A DNA stretch of 64,000 nt, taken from NCBI RefSeq assembly GCF_002556545.1, contig NZ_CP022685.1:6984001-7048000 (forward strand), written 5' to 3'. Of this stretch, positions 25,401 to 33,249 are shown piece by piece. This DNA is from Streptomyces formicae (lineage in GTDB: Bacteria; Actinomycetota; Actinomycetes; Streptomycetales; Streptomycetaceae). The translations under genes were made by a program, and so were the position numbers. Every line of letters begins with the position of its first letter. Position 1 is the first letter of the stretch. The notes under the pieces are model-generated. The model was not told the DNA's origin, made no database searches, and worked only from the letters and a program-made list of their open reading frames with translations.

Positions 25401-25720
25401 AGACCGCCCTTGAGAGCCGTCTGGAGAACCGCCGCCGCGCCGAATCCGACCGGATCGCCGCCAACATCGACCGGTTCCGCGCATCCCTGCGCGCCGCCCT
25501 CGGACAAGCCCCGCAGGAGGATGGCCAGTTGGAGCTGGCCTTCGACGAGGCCGAGCAGCAGCGCCGCGACCGCGAGAACTGGGAGCAGCGTCTGGAAGCC
25601 CTGGAGAGCGAGAAGCAGCGCGAGACTGAGGCGATCGCCGCCCGCTACGCCACCCCGCAGCCCCTTCTCTTCCCCGTCGCCGTCGTCTTCGTCGTTCCCC
25701 GCCGGGAGGCCGTGCAGTGA
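22475..25720 (+). CDS. drmD: DrmD: SNF2-family helicase of class 1 DISARM
   Basis: 1081 residues, ATG 22475 with GAGGGAG upstream. The SNF2/superfamily 2 core is complete: Walker A 'LADDVGLGKTIEAGLVALEL' (164-183), motif II 'LILDEAHHVAP' (near 287), motif III 'FLSATPHNG' (near 328) and the C-terminal helicase half 'LLATDAASEGIDLQ' with 'NPNKLEQRIGRIDRYGQ'. A long coiled, charged tail follows (after about 950). Length and neighbourhood match DrmD of class 1 DISARM, an anti-phage restriction system in which DrmD accompanies the DrmMI adenine methylase and the DrmABC core. The stop overlaps the drmMI start (GTGA). Confidence 0.85.
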   Translation: MTTPTTPSAELAGVAQRSARRRGDAQDPTAVPRISDLVEVRGQRWVVADVDHGDARQPGSGAPATLVTLNSVEDGRYNDTLSVIWEVEPGRRRLPAGSLPDVTRTGFDPPERLAAFLDAVRWSAVTSADVRTLQAPFRSGVAVEPYQLEPVSRAVAAPRVNLLLADDVGLGKTIEAGLVALELILRNRAHKIMIVCPAGLTVKWRDEMEEKFGLDFTVIDSERCAEVRRSHGSAANPFNIYPRAIVSLPWLRGPKAQRLLAEVLPQDESEPAATPAKRPFDLLILDEAHHVAPSAPKQLYPVDSQQTKLIRRLAPHFEHRLFLSATPHNGYQESYTALLEIIDSQRFARGVEPDPDAVKDTVVRRLKTDIREPDGTRRFLERSTLALPVEYTEDERRIHGLLKEYAQLRRAKLATRHKGGRKAADLVTLLLKKRLFSSPDAFARTIAVYLDTLRTKKQQAAEEIEDWQETFFDDYADFDDEPLAEAEDDAIARATTLQPGTDNDEAALLEQMQEWALRHQAQADSKANELISYVKAVCLPDGKHWLNERVVIFTEYRDTQIWLQNLLRDHGLGGDRVALLHGGMKADEREHLRLAFQAEPAENPVRILLATDAASEGIDLQRHCHRLVNYDIPFNPNKLEQRIGRIDRYGQTTAPEVVHFIGSGYEKTADTYDADLEFLARVAKKVARMEEDLGKVNAVLAEAVQRRMTGDLSADFDVERAELYADRKARRGGNVAAERDVQAQAMKLKEQVDATVATLGITPPKVARVVSTALPLARQQAITPTVDEREFAQGFYRVPTLTGSWERAAQGLADKLRPEIQRPVTFDAKNVKGRDDVVLAHLGHPLVSMSTRLLRAAVWNQDQTGLARVTAVVSDHPELETAFVGAFGRFVLVGADGVRLHEEVLQAGGWIRREANDGPARFARLERTTTVRELLDSALADSAQASPLVQERLAEAWPQLGEGLVSALEWRARNRQTALESRLENRRRAESDRIAANIDRFRASLRAALGQAPQEDGQLELAFDEAEQQRRDRENWEQRLEALESEKQRETEAIAARYATPQPLLFPVAVVFVVPRREAVQ

Positions 25721-28700
25721 GCACCACCCCGTCCTCTGCCCGTACGTTCCGGGGCCGTCCCCGCACCGGGGCGCCGACGCCCGACGGCAGGCAGCAGCAC
25801 CTCGACTGGCTCAGTCTGGTCGACGTCTCCGGCCCCTTCCTGACCCTGCCGGTCCTCCTGAAGACCTGGCCGCAGTTGGACTCCGTCGACAAGCCAGCAC
25901 GTGTCCGGTTGCGGTACGAGCACGGCGTTTGGCAGTCCGATCCGGTGGTCGGCCAGCAGTCGTGGATCCGCTTCGTCCTCGGTGAACTCCTCGGCTGGGG
26001 CGACGCGTTGACGGAGGGATCGGCGCTGGCCGACGCTCTCGCCGTGGACGTCCCCGCGCACGACGAACGCGTCGCGCCCACGTTCGCGCTGCTCGACCCG
26101 GATTCCACGGCCCTGGATGCAGCAGGTGACGGCCCTGTGGGTGGTGCGTCCCTGGCCGCCGACTGCGCGATCCTCGGCCTCACCGTCCCGGCCGGACAGC
26201 ACCCCGCCCGCCGCGTGCCCGACTCACCGTGGTCGGCCACCCCCATCGACCGCATGGCACACCTCTGCCGTCACCACGGCACCGAACTGGGCCTGGTCAC
26301 CGACGGCCGGTGGTGGGCCCTGGTCTGGGCGCCGCGCGGCGGCGTCACCACTTCCGCCATCTTCGACACGGTCGCCTGGACCGAGCAGGCCGAACGCGTC
26401 GTCGTCCGCGCCTTCCTCTCGCTCCTCAGCCGCCGCCGCTTCTTCGCCGTCGCTGACGACGAGATGCTGCTGCCGCTCCTGCGCGAGTCCCTGGACAATC
26501 AGGAGGACGTCACCGACGCCCTCGGCGTCCAGGTCCGCCAGGCCGTCGAGCTCCTCGTCGAGGCCATCGGCCGGGCCGACATCGCGGAGCGCGCCAAGGG
26601 CGGCCGGGGCCTTGCCGATGTGCCCGCCCAGGAGGTCTACCGGGGCGCGGTCGCCATCATGATGCGCGTCGTCTTCCTCCTCTTCGCCGAGGAACGGGGC
26701 CTGCTTCCCAGCGACAACGAGTTGTATGTACAGGCCTATTCGGCCAGCCGTCTCTGCGCGGACCTGGAGGAGCGCGCCCGCGAGACCACCGAGGAGGACC
26801 TGGAGCAGACCCGGTCCGGCTGGCACCGCCTGATCGCGCTCTTCAACGCCGTCTACGGGGGAGTCGACCACCCGTCCCTCCCTCTCCACGCCTACGACGG
26901 CTCGATCTTCGACCCCGACACGTACCCGTGGCTGGAGGGCCGCGGAACGCGGGAGGGCGACCCCACCGACCCGCTCCCGATCGACGACCGCACGGTGCTC
27001 CACATGCTCCAATCCGTGCAGCACGTCTGGATCGGCACGGGGAAGAAGCGGGAACGCCGACGCCTGACCTTCCGCACCCTGGACGTCGAACAGATCGGCT
27101 ACGTCTACGAGGGCCTGCTCTCGTACCAGGGCCGGCGGGCCGAAGACACGGTCGTCGGCCTGATCGGCAAGCCGGGCCTGGAGGCCGAGGTCCTCCTCAC
27201 CGACCTGGAGGCGAAGGCGGCTCGCAGCGCGGACGTGGCCGGTCTTGCCGGGATGCTGGCGGAGGAGTTCAACAAGACCACCGGCATCGGCACGGCGGGC
27301 AAGCTCGCCAAGTCCCTTGCTCCGATGGGTGATTCGGTACGCGGCGACGCCCGCCGCAAGCTGCTCGCCGCGACCGGCGGCGACCTCGATCTCGCCGAGC
27401 GGCTGCTGCCCCTCTACGGCATCATCCGCCGCGACCTGCGCGACCTGCCGGTCGTCATCCGCGCGGGCGCGCTGTACGTCACCGAGTCCGCGCTGCGGAA
27501 GAACACGGGTACGCACTACACGCCGAAGTCTTTGGCGCAGAAGGTTGCTGATGGGGCGCTTGAACCGCTGGTGTACGAGCAGGCGCATGGCCCGCTGACG
27601 ACGTCCGACAAGACGCAGTGGCGGCCCAAGCATTCGTCGGAGCTGCTGAAGCTGAAGGTCGCGGACATCGCGATGGGCTCGGCGGCATTCCTGGTCGCCG
27701 CCTGCCGGTATCTCGCGGGCGCGCTCGTCGAGGCGTGGAGCCGGGAGGGGGATGTGCGGGCGAAGACGTACCTGGAGTCGGCCGGCTCGCTGTCCGCCTC
27801 GGCGGTCGAGGCAGAGGCCGACCCGGTGATGGTCGAGGCGCGGCGGCAGGTCATCGAACACTGCCTGTACGGCGTCGACATCAACCCGATGGCCGTCGAG
27901 ATGGCCAAGCTGTCGCTGTGGCTGGTCTCGATGGACCCACAGCGGCCGTTCACGTTCCTGGACGACAGGTTGGTGGCGGGGGATTCGCTGCTCGGGATCA
28001 CGTCGGTGGAGCAGCTGGAGGCCATGCATCTGGACCCGGCGCGGGGGCGGCGAATCCACGATGGGATCGACTTCACGGGCGGGGTGCGGAGGGTTGTGCG
28101 CGAAGTCGCGGACGAGCGGCGGAAGTTGGCGGGGATCCCGGGGGTAGGGCTCAAGGAGTTGGAAGAGAAGCGGGCCATCCTGGAGTCTGTGCGGGAGAAG
28201 ACGCGGCAGGCGGGAGTGTTCGCGGACCTGGTGGTGGGGGCGGCCCTGGCTGGGGCCGGGAGGGGTGAGAAGGAGCAGAACCAGCTGTCGTTCGCGGCGG
28301 TTACGGCTGCCCATGCGGTGGTTGATGCGGGGGGCGAGGGGGAAGTGGCGGCGGCCGAGCTGCGGAAGGCGGGGCGGCTGGCGGGGGAGTGGCTGGCGAC
28401 GGGGCAGCCGGAGGGGGCGTTCGACCGGGAGCCGGTGCATTTGCCGTTGGTTTTCCCGGAGGTTTGGGAGGAGCAGGGTGGGTTTGATGCAGTGGTGGGG
28501 AATCCGCCGTTCTTGGGTGGAAAGAAGCTAACCGGGTCATTCGGAGAGCCCTACCGGGAATACCTGGTCGGTGAGCTTGGGCGCAGCGTGCGTGGGAATG
28601 CCGACCTGGTGGCGTACTTCCTGCTGAGGGCGCACGAGCTGCTGAATGAGCGCGGTCAGGCGGGGCTGATCGCGACGAACACTCTGGCGCAAGGGGATAC

Positions 28701-29940
28701 CCGAGAGGTCGGGCTCGATCAGCTTGTGGCGGATGAGGTGGAGCTGCGGCAGGCGGTGAAGAGCGCGCCGTGGCCCTCACGGAGCGCAGTGCTTGAGTAC
28801 TGCGCGGTGTGGATGAGTCGGGCGGCGGTCGGCGCGAGCGGGGTGCGTATCGCGGACGGGGTGGAGGTTGCGGGGATCACGCCGTCGCTGGATGCGGCGT
28901 CACGGGTCACTGGGGCGGCACGCCGCCTGGTCGAGAACCAGAGCATCGCCTTCATCGGCGCATACGTGCTGGGGCTCGGGTTCACGATGGAGCCGAATGC
29001 CGCAGAGGAGCTGATCGCCCGGGACGGGCGATACCGGCAGGTGGTGTTCCCGTACCTGAACGGTCAGGACCTGAACTCGCGTCCGGACAGCTCCGCCAGC
29101 CGATGGATCATCAACTTTCACGACTGGTCCGAGGAACGGGCCAAAGAATTCCCTGCGGCGTACGAGCAGGTGCGGCGGCTGGTAAAGCCCGAACGGGAGC
29201 TGTGCAAGGCCAGGGATTACCGTGAATTGTGGTGGCGTTACGCGCGCAGGGGCAGTGCCCGCGAGAAGGCGGTCGAGGGCTTGGACAGGGTGCTGGCGAT
29301 CACCCGTGTCAGCAAGGTCGTCATGCCGGTGACGGTGCCGACCGGGCAGGTCATGAGCGAAGCCACGGTGGTGTTCGTATCGACTGATCCAGGGATGCTG
29401 GCTCTGCTGAGTAGCGCCCCGCACTACTGGTGGGCCATCAGTCGTTCCTCAACCATGAAGGGCGACCTGCGATACACGCCGACCGATGTGTTCGAAACGT
29501 TGCCTCGCCCCGAACTCACCCCGGCCCTCCGCGAAGCAGGCAACCGCCTCGATACTCACCGCAGCGCGATCATGCCCGCCCGCGGCGGCCTCACCGCTAC
29601 CTACAATCTCGTCCACGACGAGAAGTGCACCGACTCCGACATCACCGAACTCCGCACCATCCACCGTGTCATCGACGAGGAAGTCGCCCGCGCCTACGGC
29701 TGGCACGACCTCCTCGACCAGCCCGGCGGCCTCGACCACGGCTTCCACGCCACCCGCCAAGGCCCCCGCTACACCGTCGGCCCCGCCGTCCGCCAAGAGA
29801 TCCTCGACCGCCTCCTCGAAGAGAACCAACGACGGTACAAGGCCGAGGTCGAGGCTGGCCTGCACGACAAGAAGGGGAAGGGCGGGGCGGCGAAGAAGCA
29901 GGCGGTTGTGCCTGACGAGGAGCCGCCGAGTCTGTTCTGA
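25717..29940 (+). CDS. drmMI: DrmMI: adenine-specific DNA methyltransferase of class 1 DISARM
   Basis: 1407 residues from GTG 25717, overlapping the drmD stop. The gamma-type N6-adenine methyltransferase layout has motif I at 650-658 and motif IV 'GNPPFLGG' (Asn929-Pro-Pro-Phe932). 'YGVDINPMAVEMAKLSLWL' lies between them, and a target-recognition and coiled C-terminal region follows to about 1390. Motif I reads GSAAF, whereas the paralogue at 33250-37473 has the canonical GSGAF. In DISARM this enzyme marks self DNA to protect it. Codon usage changes visibly from about base 27,950 to 29,200 (many GGG, GTG, TTG codons) and is GC3-rich again after 29,500, so the gene looks mosaic. Confidence 0.85.
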   Translation: MSTTPSSARTFRGRPRTGAPTPDGRQQHLDWLSLVDVSGPFLTLPVLLKTWPQLDSVDKPARVRLRYEHGVWQSDPVVGQQSWIRFVLGELLGWGDALTEGSALADALAVDVPAHDERVAPTFALLDPDSTALDAAGDGPVGGASLAADCAILGLTVPAGQHPARRVPDSPWSATPIDRMAHLCRHHGTELGLVTDGRWWALVWAPRGGVTTSAIFDTVAWTEQAERVVVRAFLSLLSRRRFFAVADDEMLLPLLRESLDNQEDVTDALGVQVRQAVELLVEAIGRADIAERAKGGRGLADVPAQEVYRGAVAIMMRVVFLLFAEERGLLPSDNELYVQAYSASRLCADLEERARETTEEDLEQTRSGWHRLIALFNAVYGGVDHPSLPLHAYDGSIFDPDTYPWLEGRGTREGDPTDPLPIDDRTVLHMLQSVQHVWIGTGKKRERRRLTFRTLDVEQIGYVYEGLLSYQGRRAEDTVVGLIGKPGLEAEVLLTDLEAKAARSADVAGLAGMLAEEFNKTTGIGTAGKLAKSLAPMGDSVRGDARRKLLAATGGDLDLAERLLPLYGIIRRDLRDLPVVIRAGALYVTESALRKNTGTHYTPKSLAQKVADGALEPLVYEQAHGPLTTSDKTQWRPKHSSELLKLKVADIAMGSAAFLVAACRYLAGALVEAWSREGDVRAKTYLESAGSLSASAVEAEADPVMVEARRQVIEHCLYGVDINPMAVEMAKLSLWLVSMDPQRPFTFLDDRLVAGDSLLGITSVEQLEAMHLDPARGRRIHDGIDFTGGVRRVVREVADERRKLAGIPGVGLKELEEKRAILESVREKTRQAGVFADLVVGAALAGAGRGEKEQNQLSFAAVTAAHAVVDAGGEGEVAAAELRKAGRLAGEWLATGQPEGAFDREPVHLPLVFPEVWEEQGGFDAVVGNPPFLGGKKLTGSFGEPYREYLVGELGRSVRGNADLVAYFLLRAHELLNERGQAGLIATNTLAQGDTREVGLDQLVADEVELRQAVKSAPWPSRSAVLEYCAVWMSRAAVGASGVRIADGVEVAGITPSLDAASRVTGAARRLVENQSIAFIGAYVLGLGFTMEPNAAEELIARDGRYRQVVFPYLNGQDLNSRPDSSASRWIINFHDWSEERAKEFPAAYEQVRRLVKPERELCKARDYRELWWRYARRGSAREKAVEGLDRVLAITRVSKVVMPVTVPTGQVMSEATVVFVSTDPGMLALLSSAPHYWWAISRSSTMKGDLRYTPTDVFETLPRPELTPALREAGNRLDTHRSAIMPARGGLTATYNLVHDEKCTDSDITELRTIHRVIDEEVARAYGWHDLLDQPGGLDHGFHATRQGPRYTVGPAVRQEILDRLLEENQRRYKAEVEAGLHDKKGKGGAAKKQAVVPDEEPPSLF
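29670..29747 (+). repeat. 78-bp perfect inverted repeat shared by the two methyltransferase genes (left arm)
   Basis: These 78 bases, near the 3' end of drmMI, are identical to the reverse complement of 33500-33577 in the second methyltransferase. They sit in a longer stretch of very high identity (roughly 29,500-29,840 against 33,410-33,740), oppositely oriented and about 3.75 kb apart. Confidence 0.9.
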
Positions 29941-29962
29941 CGGGCCGGGTAGCGGCAGCAAC

Positions 29963-29994
29963 GTGGGCATGGCCTCGGGAGAGGCCATGCCCAC
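29963..29994. terminator. Bidirectional hairpin between drmMI and the DUF397 gene
   Basis: GTGGGCATGGCCT (29963-29975) is perfectly complementary to 29982-29994 with a 6-base loop. It lies 22 bases after the drmMI stop and before the convergent DUF397 stop at 30013. It would terminate transcription from both sides. Confidence 0.75.
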
Positions 29995-30012
29995 CTGTGT
30001 GTCCCGCTTACG

Positions 30013-30228
30013 TCAGTCCGTCCCGGCTCCGACGCGCGTCACGAACGCCGTCCACCCGGCCGTCCCGGACGCCAGCCGCGCCCCCGACTTCCGCTTCGAG
30101 TCACGGACATGGACCAAGCCGGTGCCGTCCGCGACCTCCACGCACTCGGGGCCTTCGTTGGTGCTGTAGCTGATCTTGAACCACTCAAGACCGGCGGCGC
30201 CTTCGTTGGCAGAGGGCTTGATGGTCAT
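30013..30228 (-). CDS. DUF397 domain protein
   Basis: 71 residues; ATG 30228 chosen because GGGAGA lies just upstream and because it overlaps the stop of the preceding XRE gene (ATGA). The body 'WFKISYSTNEGPECVEVADG' with 'VHVRDSKRKSGARL' and a terminal 'GWTAFV' is the DUF397 signature. In Streptomyces such small proteins are encoded with an XRE regulator of the WhiJ/Scr1 type and modulate its activity during development or defence. Its XRE partner here is broken. Confidence 0.85.
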   Translation of the reverse strand: MTIKPSANEGAAGLEWFKISYSTNEGPECVEVADGTGLVHVRDSKRKSGARLASGTAGWTAFVTRVGAGTD

Positions 30229-31015
30229 GTCTCTCCCAGAACCTTCTCGATGAACGCCATCGACTCCCAAGGCGTCAGGGCCTGTGTCCGGATGCTGCCA
30301 TACTGCGCCTCCAAGCGGCGTACCTCTTTCGTTCGGGGATCACTCGGCTGAACGTCTGCGCCTCGATATGACCCACCTTGGCTCCGTGATGCGGGTCGAT
30401 GAGCATGATGCTGCCGCCCAGTACGGGATACTCCTCGCGTCCCGTCGGTATCACCTGGATCTCGACGTTCCTCAACTGCCCAACCTCCAACAGTTGTTCG
30501 AGCTGTGCCCGCATCGCCATCCTGCCACTGAGTGGGCGCAGCAGCGTCACCTCCTAGTGGACGAAACTCAGGATTGGCGCGGGCCAACGCTCGAAGACGT
30601 CCTGCCGGGACAGCCGGGCAGTCACGTACTGCTCGATGATCTCCTCGTCCAGTGACGGGCGTCGCATCCGGTGCAGTGCGCGGGCATATTCCTCGGTCTG
30701 GAGCAGGCCGTGGATGACCTGGTTCGCGTACGCGCACATCTCGGGGCATCCAGCTCCAGCCGCTTCAAGTCCCGCACCTTCTTCGGGGACCGGACCTCCA
30801 CGAGCTCCTCCACGAGACCGGGCAGGAGTCCGCCCGCCCACCGCCTCGTCCGCCTTCTCTAGGAAGACCGCCTTCGGGGTGCGCTGCCCCCGTTCGACCG
30901 CCGAGACCTGGTGTTCGGTGTACCCGATGGCTGTCCCCAGCTCTGCCTGAGACAGGCCGGTCCGTTCGCGCCAGCGCCGCACCTGCCACCCCACCAGCTC
31001 TAGAACCCCGGACAT
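30225..31015 (-). pseudogene. Decayed XRE-family (WhiJ/Scr1-type, DUF5753) regulator
   Basis: The N terminus 'WQVRRWRERTGLSQAELGTAIGYTEHQVSAVERGQRTPK' type helix-turn-helix is intact from ATG 31015. The frame then shifts by one base near 30832 (an extra base in the GGCGGGCGG run) and is restored near 30745 by a one-base loss. It reaches a stop at 30554-30556 after 'APILSFVH'. The remainder is recognisable in other frames ('LEQLLEVGQLRNVEIQVIP', then 'EVRRLEAQYGSIRTQALTP' up to 30225). At least three frame disruptions plus a stop make a functional protein unlikely. Sequencing error cannot be excluded. It would have partnered the DUF397 protein. Confidence 0.75.
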
Positions 31016-31232
31016 CCCCTCGTCCCAGTCCTAACCCCGCCGACTCCCTGCCCGGCTCCGACTCCATGCCCGAAACCGTCATGTGACCGCCACCCCGGGG
31101 CGTCCCCTGCCCTTGCCTCGCCGCCGGGTCACGGCTGACGGCCCGCGCAAAACGCTCGGACCAGCTGACAGCTACACGCTGTGTCAACCCGGTTACTGTT
31201 CACGGTGCATGCGTCCGGCCACGCTGCGTGAC

Positions 31233-31727
31233 ATGAATCAGCAGATTGCCGACCCGGCACCCCCGTCCCAACCCGCCCCCCCGGCCCGCCACTTCGCAGC
31301 CACCCTCACCTCCACCCGCCGTGGCGCCCGCCTCGCCCGGCTTCTCGAGACGCAGCAGCTCGACGCATGGGGGCATCCGTACGCAGTGACACCTCGGACG
31401 CCGCCGCCCTCCTCGTCGCCGAGCTGGGCCGCCAACGCCGTACGGCACGCCGCACTCCCCGGCCACAACTTCCACCTCGCCCTCTCTCGCCGGCGACCCC
31501 GCTCCCGTAATCCTCCGCATCGAGCTCTCCGACGCCCGCGTCGAGAAGCGACTCCCGCGCCCCCTGCACCCGAGTCCACCTCCGGCCGCGGCCTCCTCCT
31601 CGTCGAGAATGTCGCCACCTGCTGGGGCGTCGCCGACCGCGACCCGATCGGCAAGACGGTATGGGTGGAGCTGGACATCCTCGTGCGGGGCGACAGGCCT
31701 GGTGTGCACCCTTCGAAGGATTGCTGA
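31233..31727 (+). pseudogene. Frameshifted RsbW/anti-sigma-like ATP-binding protein
   Basis: From ATG 31233, 'RHFAATLTSTRRGARLARLLETQQLDAWG' and the end 'STSGRGLLLVENVATCWGVADRDPIGKTVWVE' are typical of the small HATPase_c proteins encoded beside XRE/DUF397 pairs. Between them the conserved sequence jumps frames. The N-box 'AAALLVAEL' is read in one frame, 'WAANAVRHAALPGHNFHLAL' in the next, then 'AGDPAPVILRIELSDARVEKRL' in another, before returning. At least three indels are implied, so it is scored as a pseudogene. It is divergent from the XRE pseudogene and decayed together with it. Confidence 0.65.
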
Positions 31728-31753
31728 GCGCGCCGACCCATCACCGGCGTGAG

Positions 31754-31786
31754 TATTATGAAAGTTGGCTCTAACCCAATGGAGGT
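31754..31786 (+). promoter_or_regulatory. AT-rich leader of the AbiE operon with -10-like element and ribosome site
   Basis: TATTAT (31754-31759) stands out in a 45-base A/T-rich patch, and GGAGGT at 31781-31786 lies 7 bases before ATG 31794. No matching -35 is seen. AbiEi-type antitoxins repress their own promoter, so operator sites are expected here. Confidence 0.4.
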
Positions 31787-31793
31787 GTTACTT

Positions 31794-32441
31794 ATGGCTC
31801 GCAGTGCAGTGGCCGTTCCCGCCGAGCTTGCACGGCGGAACAACCGCGTGGTCCGGCCCCAGGACGCCGCCGGGATCTATGTCCAGCCCCGGCCGGAGCT
31901 CGCCCGTCTGGTCCGCAACGGGGCCGTCCGCAAGCTCACCCATGGTTACTACGCGCTGGTGCCCGGCCGTCATCTCGGGTCCCCGACCTGGCGGCCTGAT
32001 CTCCATTCGCTCGCGCTCGGCATCGCCCAGTGCGACTACGGGGAGAGTGGTGCGGCGCTGATGGGTGTGGGTGCGGCCCGTGTGCTCGGCGCCGTTCCTC
32101 GGGCCATCGCTGTGACGGTCGTCGCCGTACCCAAGCAGCGGCCGCCGCTCGAAACTGATTACGGTCGCATCCTCTTCGTGCGCCGCACCCTGGACACCCT
32201 CGACCTCGAACGCGCCGACACCGAACTCACCCAGGGCTGGATCACCACCCCCGAGCAGACGCTGCTCGACCTGGCGGCCCGGCCCACCCTCGGCGGCTTG
32301 CCGCCGGACGCCGTCACCGAAGCCCTTCGCGCCCTGTGGCCCCGCACCGACGCCGAACTACTTGAGGAGCTGGCCCGGACGCAGCGCAAGGCGGCCGCCC
32401 TGCATCGTGCCCGCCACCTCGTCGACGTCCAAGGAGACTGA
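31794..32441 (+). CDS. abiEi: AbiEi-family antitoxin
   Basis: 215 residues from ATG 31794. The N-terminal winged-helix part ('AELARRNNRVVRPQDAAGIY', then 'LARLVRNGAVRKLTHGYYALV') is the DNA-binding half of AbiEi antitoxins. The C-terminal half ('SGAALMGVGAARVLGAVPRAIAVTVVAV' to 'TPEQTLLDLAARPTLGGLP') is the antitoxicity domain. In type IV systems AbiEi does not bind the toxin directly but counteracts its effect and represses the operon. The gene is 6 bases upstream of the toxin gene. The pair can act in abortive infection and can stabilise the island. Confidence 0.8.
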   Translation: MARSAVAVPAELARRNNRVVRPQDAAGIYVQPRPELARLVRNGAVRKLTHGYYALVPGRHLGSPTWRPDLHSLALGIAQCDYGESGAALMGVGAARVLGAVPRAIAVTVVAVPKQRPPLETDYGRILFVRRTLDTLDLERADTELTQGWITTPEQTLLDLAARPTLGGLPPDAVTEALRALWPRTDAELLEELARTQRKAAALHRARHLVDVQGD

Positions 32442-32447
32442 CCGAGC

Positions 32448-33239
32448 ATGCTTTCCCGGCACGACCTGACCCGTGTAGCCGCCGAATACGGCGCGGCAGA
32501 GAACCAGATCCGCCGTGACCACCTCATCAGCCACGTCCTGCGCGCACTGGCCGAACTGGACGTTCCCATCGTCTTCTTCGGCGGCACGGCACTTGCCCGC
32601 ACCCACCTCACCACGGCTGAGGCCGGCGGCTGCCCCTCCGAGGACATCGACCTCCTGACCGGCGATCGGAAGGTGGTCGCCGGGATTCTGGACAACGTTC
32701 TGCCGCGCCACCTCCGTCGCGAGTTCCCGCGCAGCCGCTGGGAGCCCGCGTTCGCGGACGTCGGATCCGTCGATCCCGCCCAACTGGTCACCGAGGACGG
32801 ACTCCGCCTCCGTATCCAGCTGATCGACACCGGCACCGCCCACGGGGACTGGAACCGTTGGCCGACCGAAGTCCGCGAGATCGACCTGCGTTATGGCGAT
32901 GTCCCAGGCCCTGTTCGGCTTCGTGTCCCCACTCTTGATGCCTTCGCAGGCATGAAGATCGCGGCTTATGCCGACCGTCGTGCACCCCGTGACCTCTACG
33001 ATCTGGCCGCCCTCGCCCGGCTGGACAAGGTGACGGACGACGTCCCGAGGTTGGTGCGGGACATCACCGGCATCACTCCCGGACGCCACCACTTCCGGAC
33101 CCCACCCGTCACGGACTGGGAGGACCAGCTCGCCCACCAGACGGGGTACCTGCCCACCGCGCAGGAGTGCATGGACACGGTCTGCACGGCATTCGGGGAG
33201 ATCTTCGGCTGGCCCGAACCGTACGATCCCTTCACCTGA
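32448..33239 (+). CDS. abiEii: AbiEii-family nucleotidyltransferase toxin
   Basis: 263 residues, ATG 32448. Motif I of the DNA polymerase beta-like fold is 'FFGGTALARTH' (Gly45-Gly46-Thr47). It is followed by 'SEDIDLL' with the metal-binding acidic pair Asp66 and Asp68. The downstream 'DAFAGMKIAAYADRRAPRDLYDLAAL' carries the Lys and Arg-Asp positions typical of AbiEii/MenT toxins, which transfer nucleotides onto tRNA or other targets using GTP or CTP. The ORF is intact, so the module is probably functional. It ends 10 bases from the convergent second methyltransferase gene. Confidence 0.85.
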   Translation: MLSRHDLTRVAAEYGAAENQIRRDHLISHVLRALAELDVPIVFFGGTALARTHLTTAEAGGCPSEDIDLLTGDRKVVAGILDNVLPRHLRREFPRSRWEPAFADVGSVDPAQLVTEDGLRLRIQLIDTGTAHGDWNRWPTEVREIDLRYGDVPGPVRLRVPTLDAFAGMKIAAYADRRAPRDLYDLAALARLDKVTDDVPRLVRDITGITPGRHHFRTPPVTDWEDQLAHQTGYLPTAQECMDTVCTAFGEIFGWPEPYDPFT

Positions 33240-33249
33240 TGTGCCGGGC

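Noticed and set aside
23399..25507. 702-codon - strand frame opposite drmD
   Set aside because: The drmD helicase motifs are on the + strand. The - frame only reflects GC3 bias.
31083..31727. Intact 214-residue protein from an upstream start
   Set aside because: The first 50 codons have no similarity to the family and the conserved ATPase sequence is broken across frames, so it is treated as a pseudogene starting at 31233.
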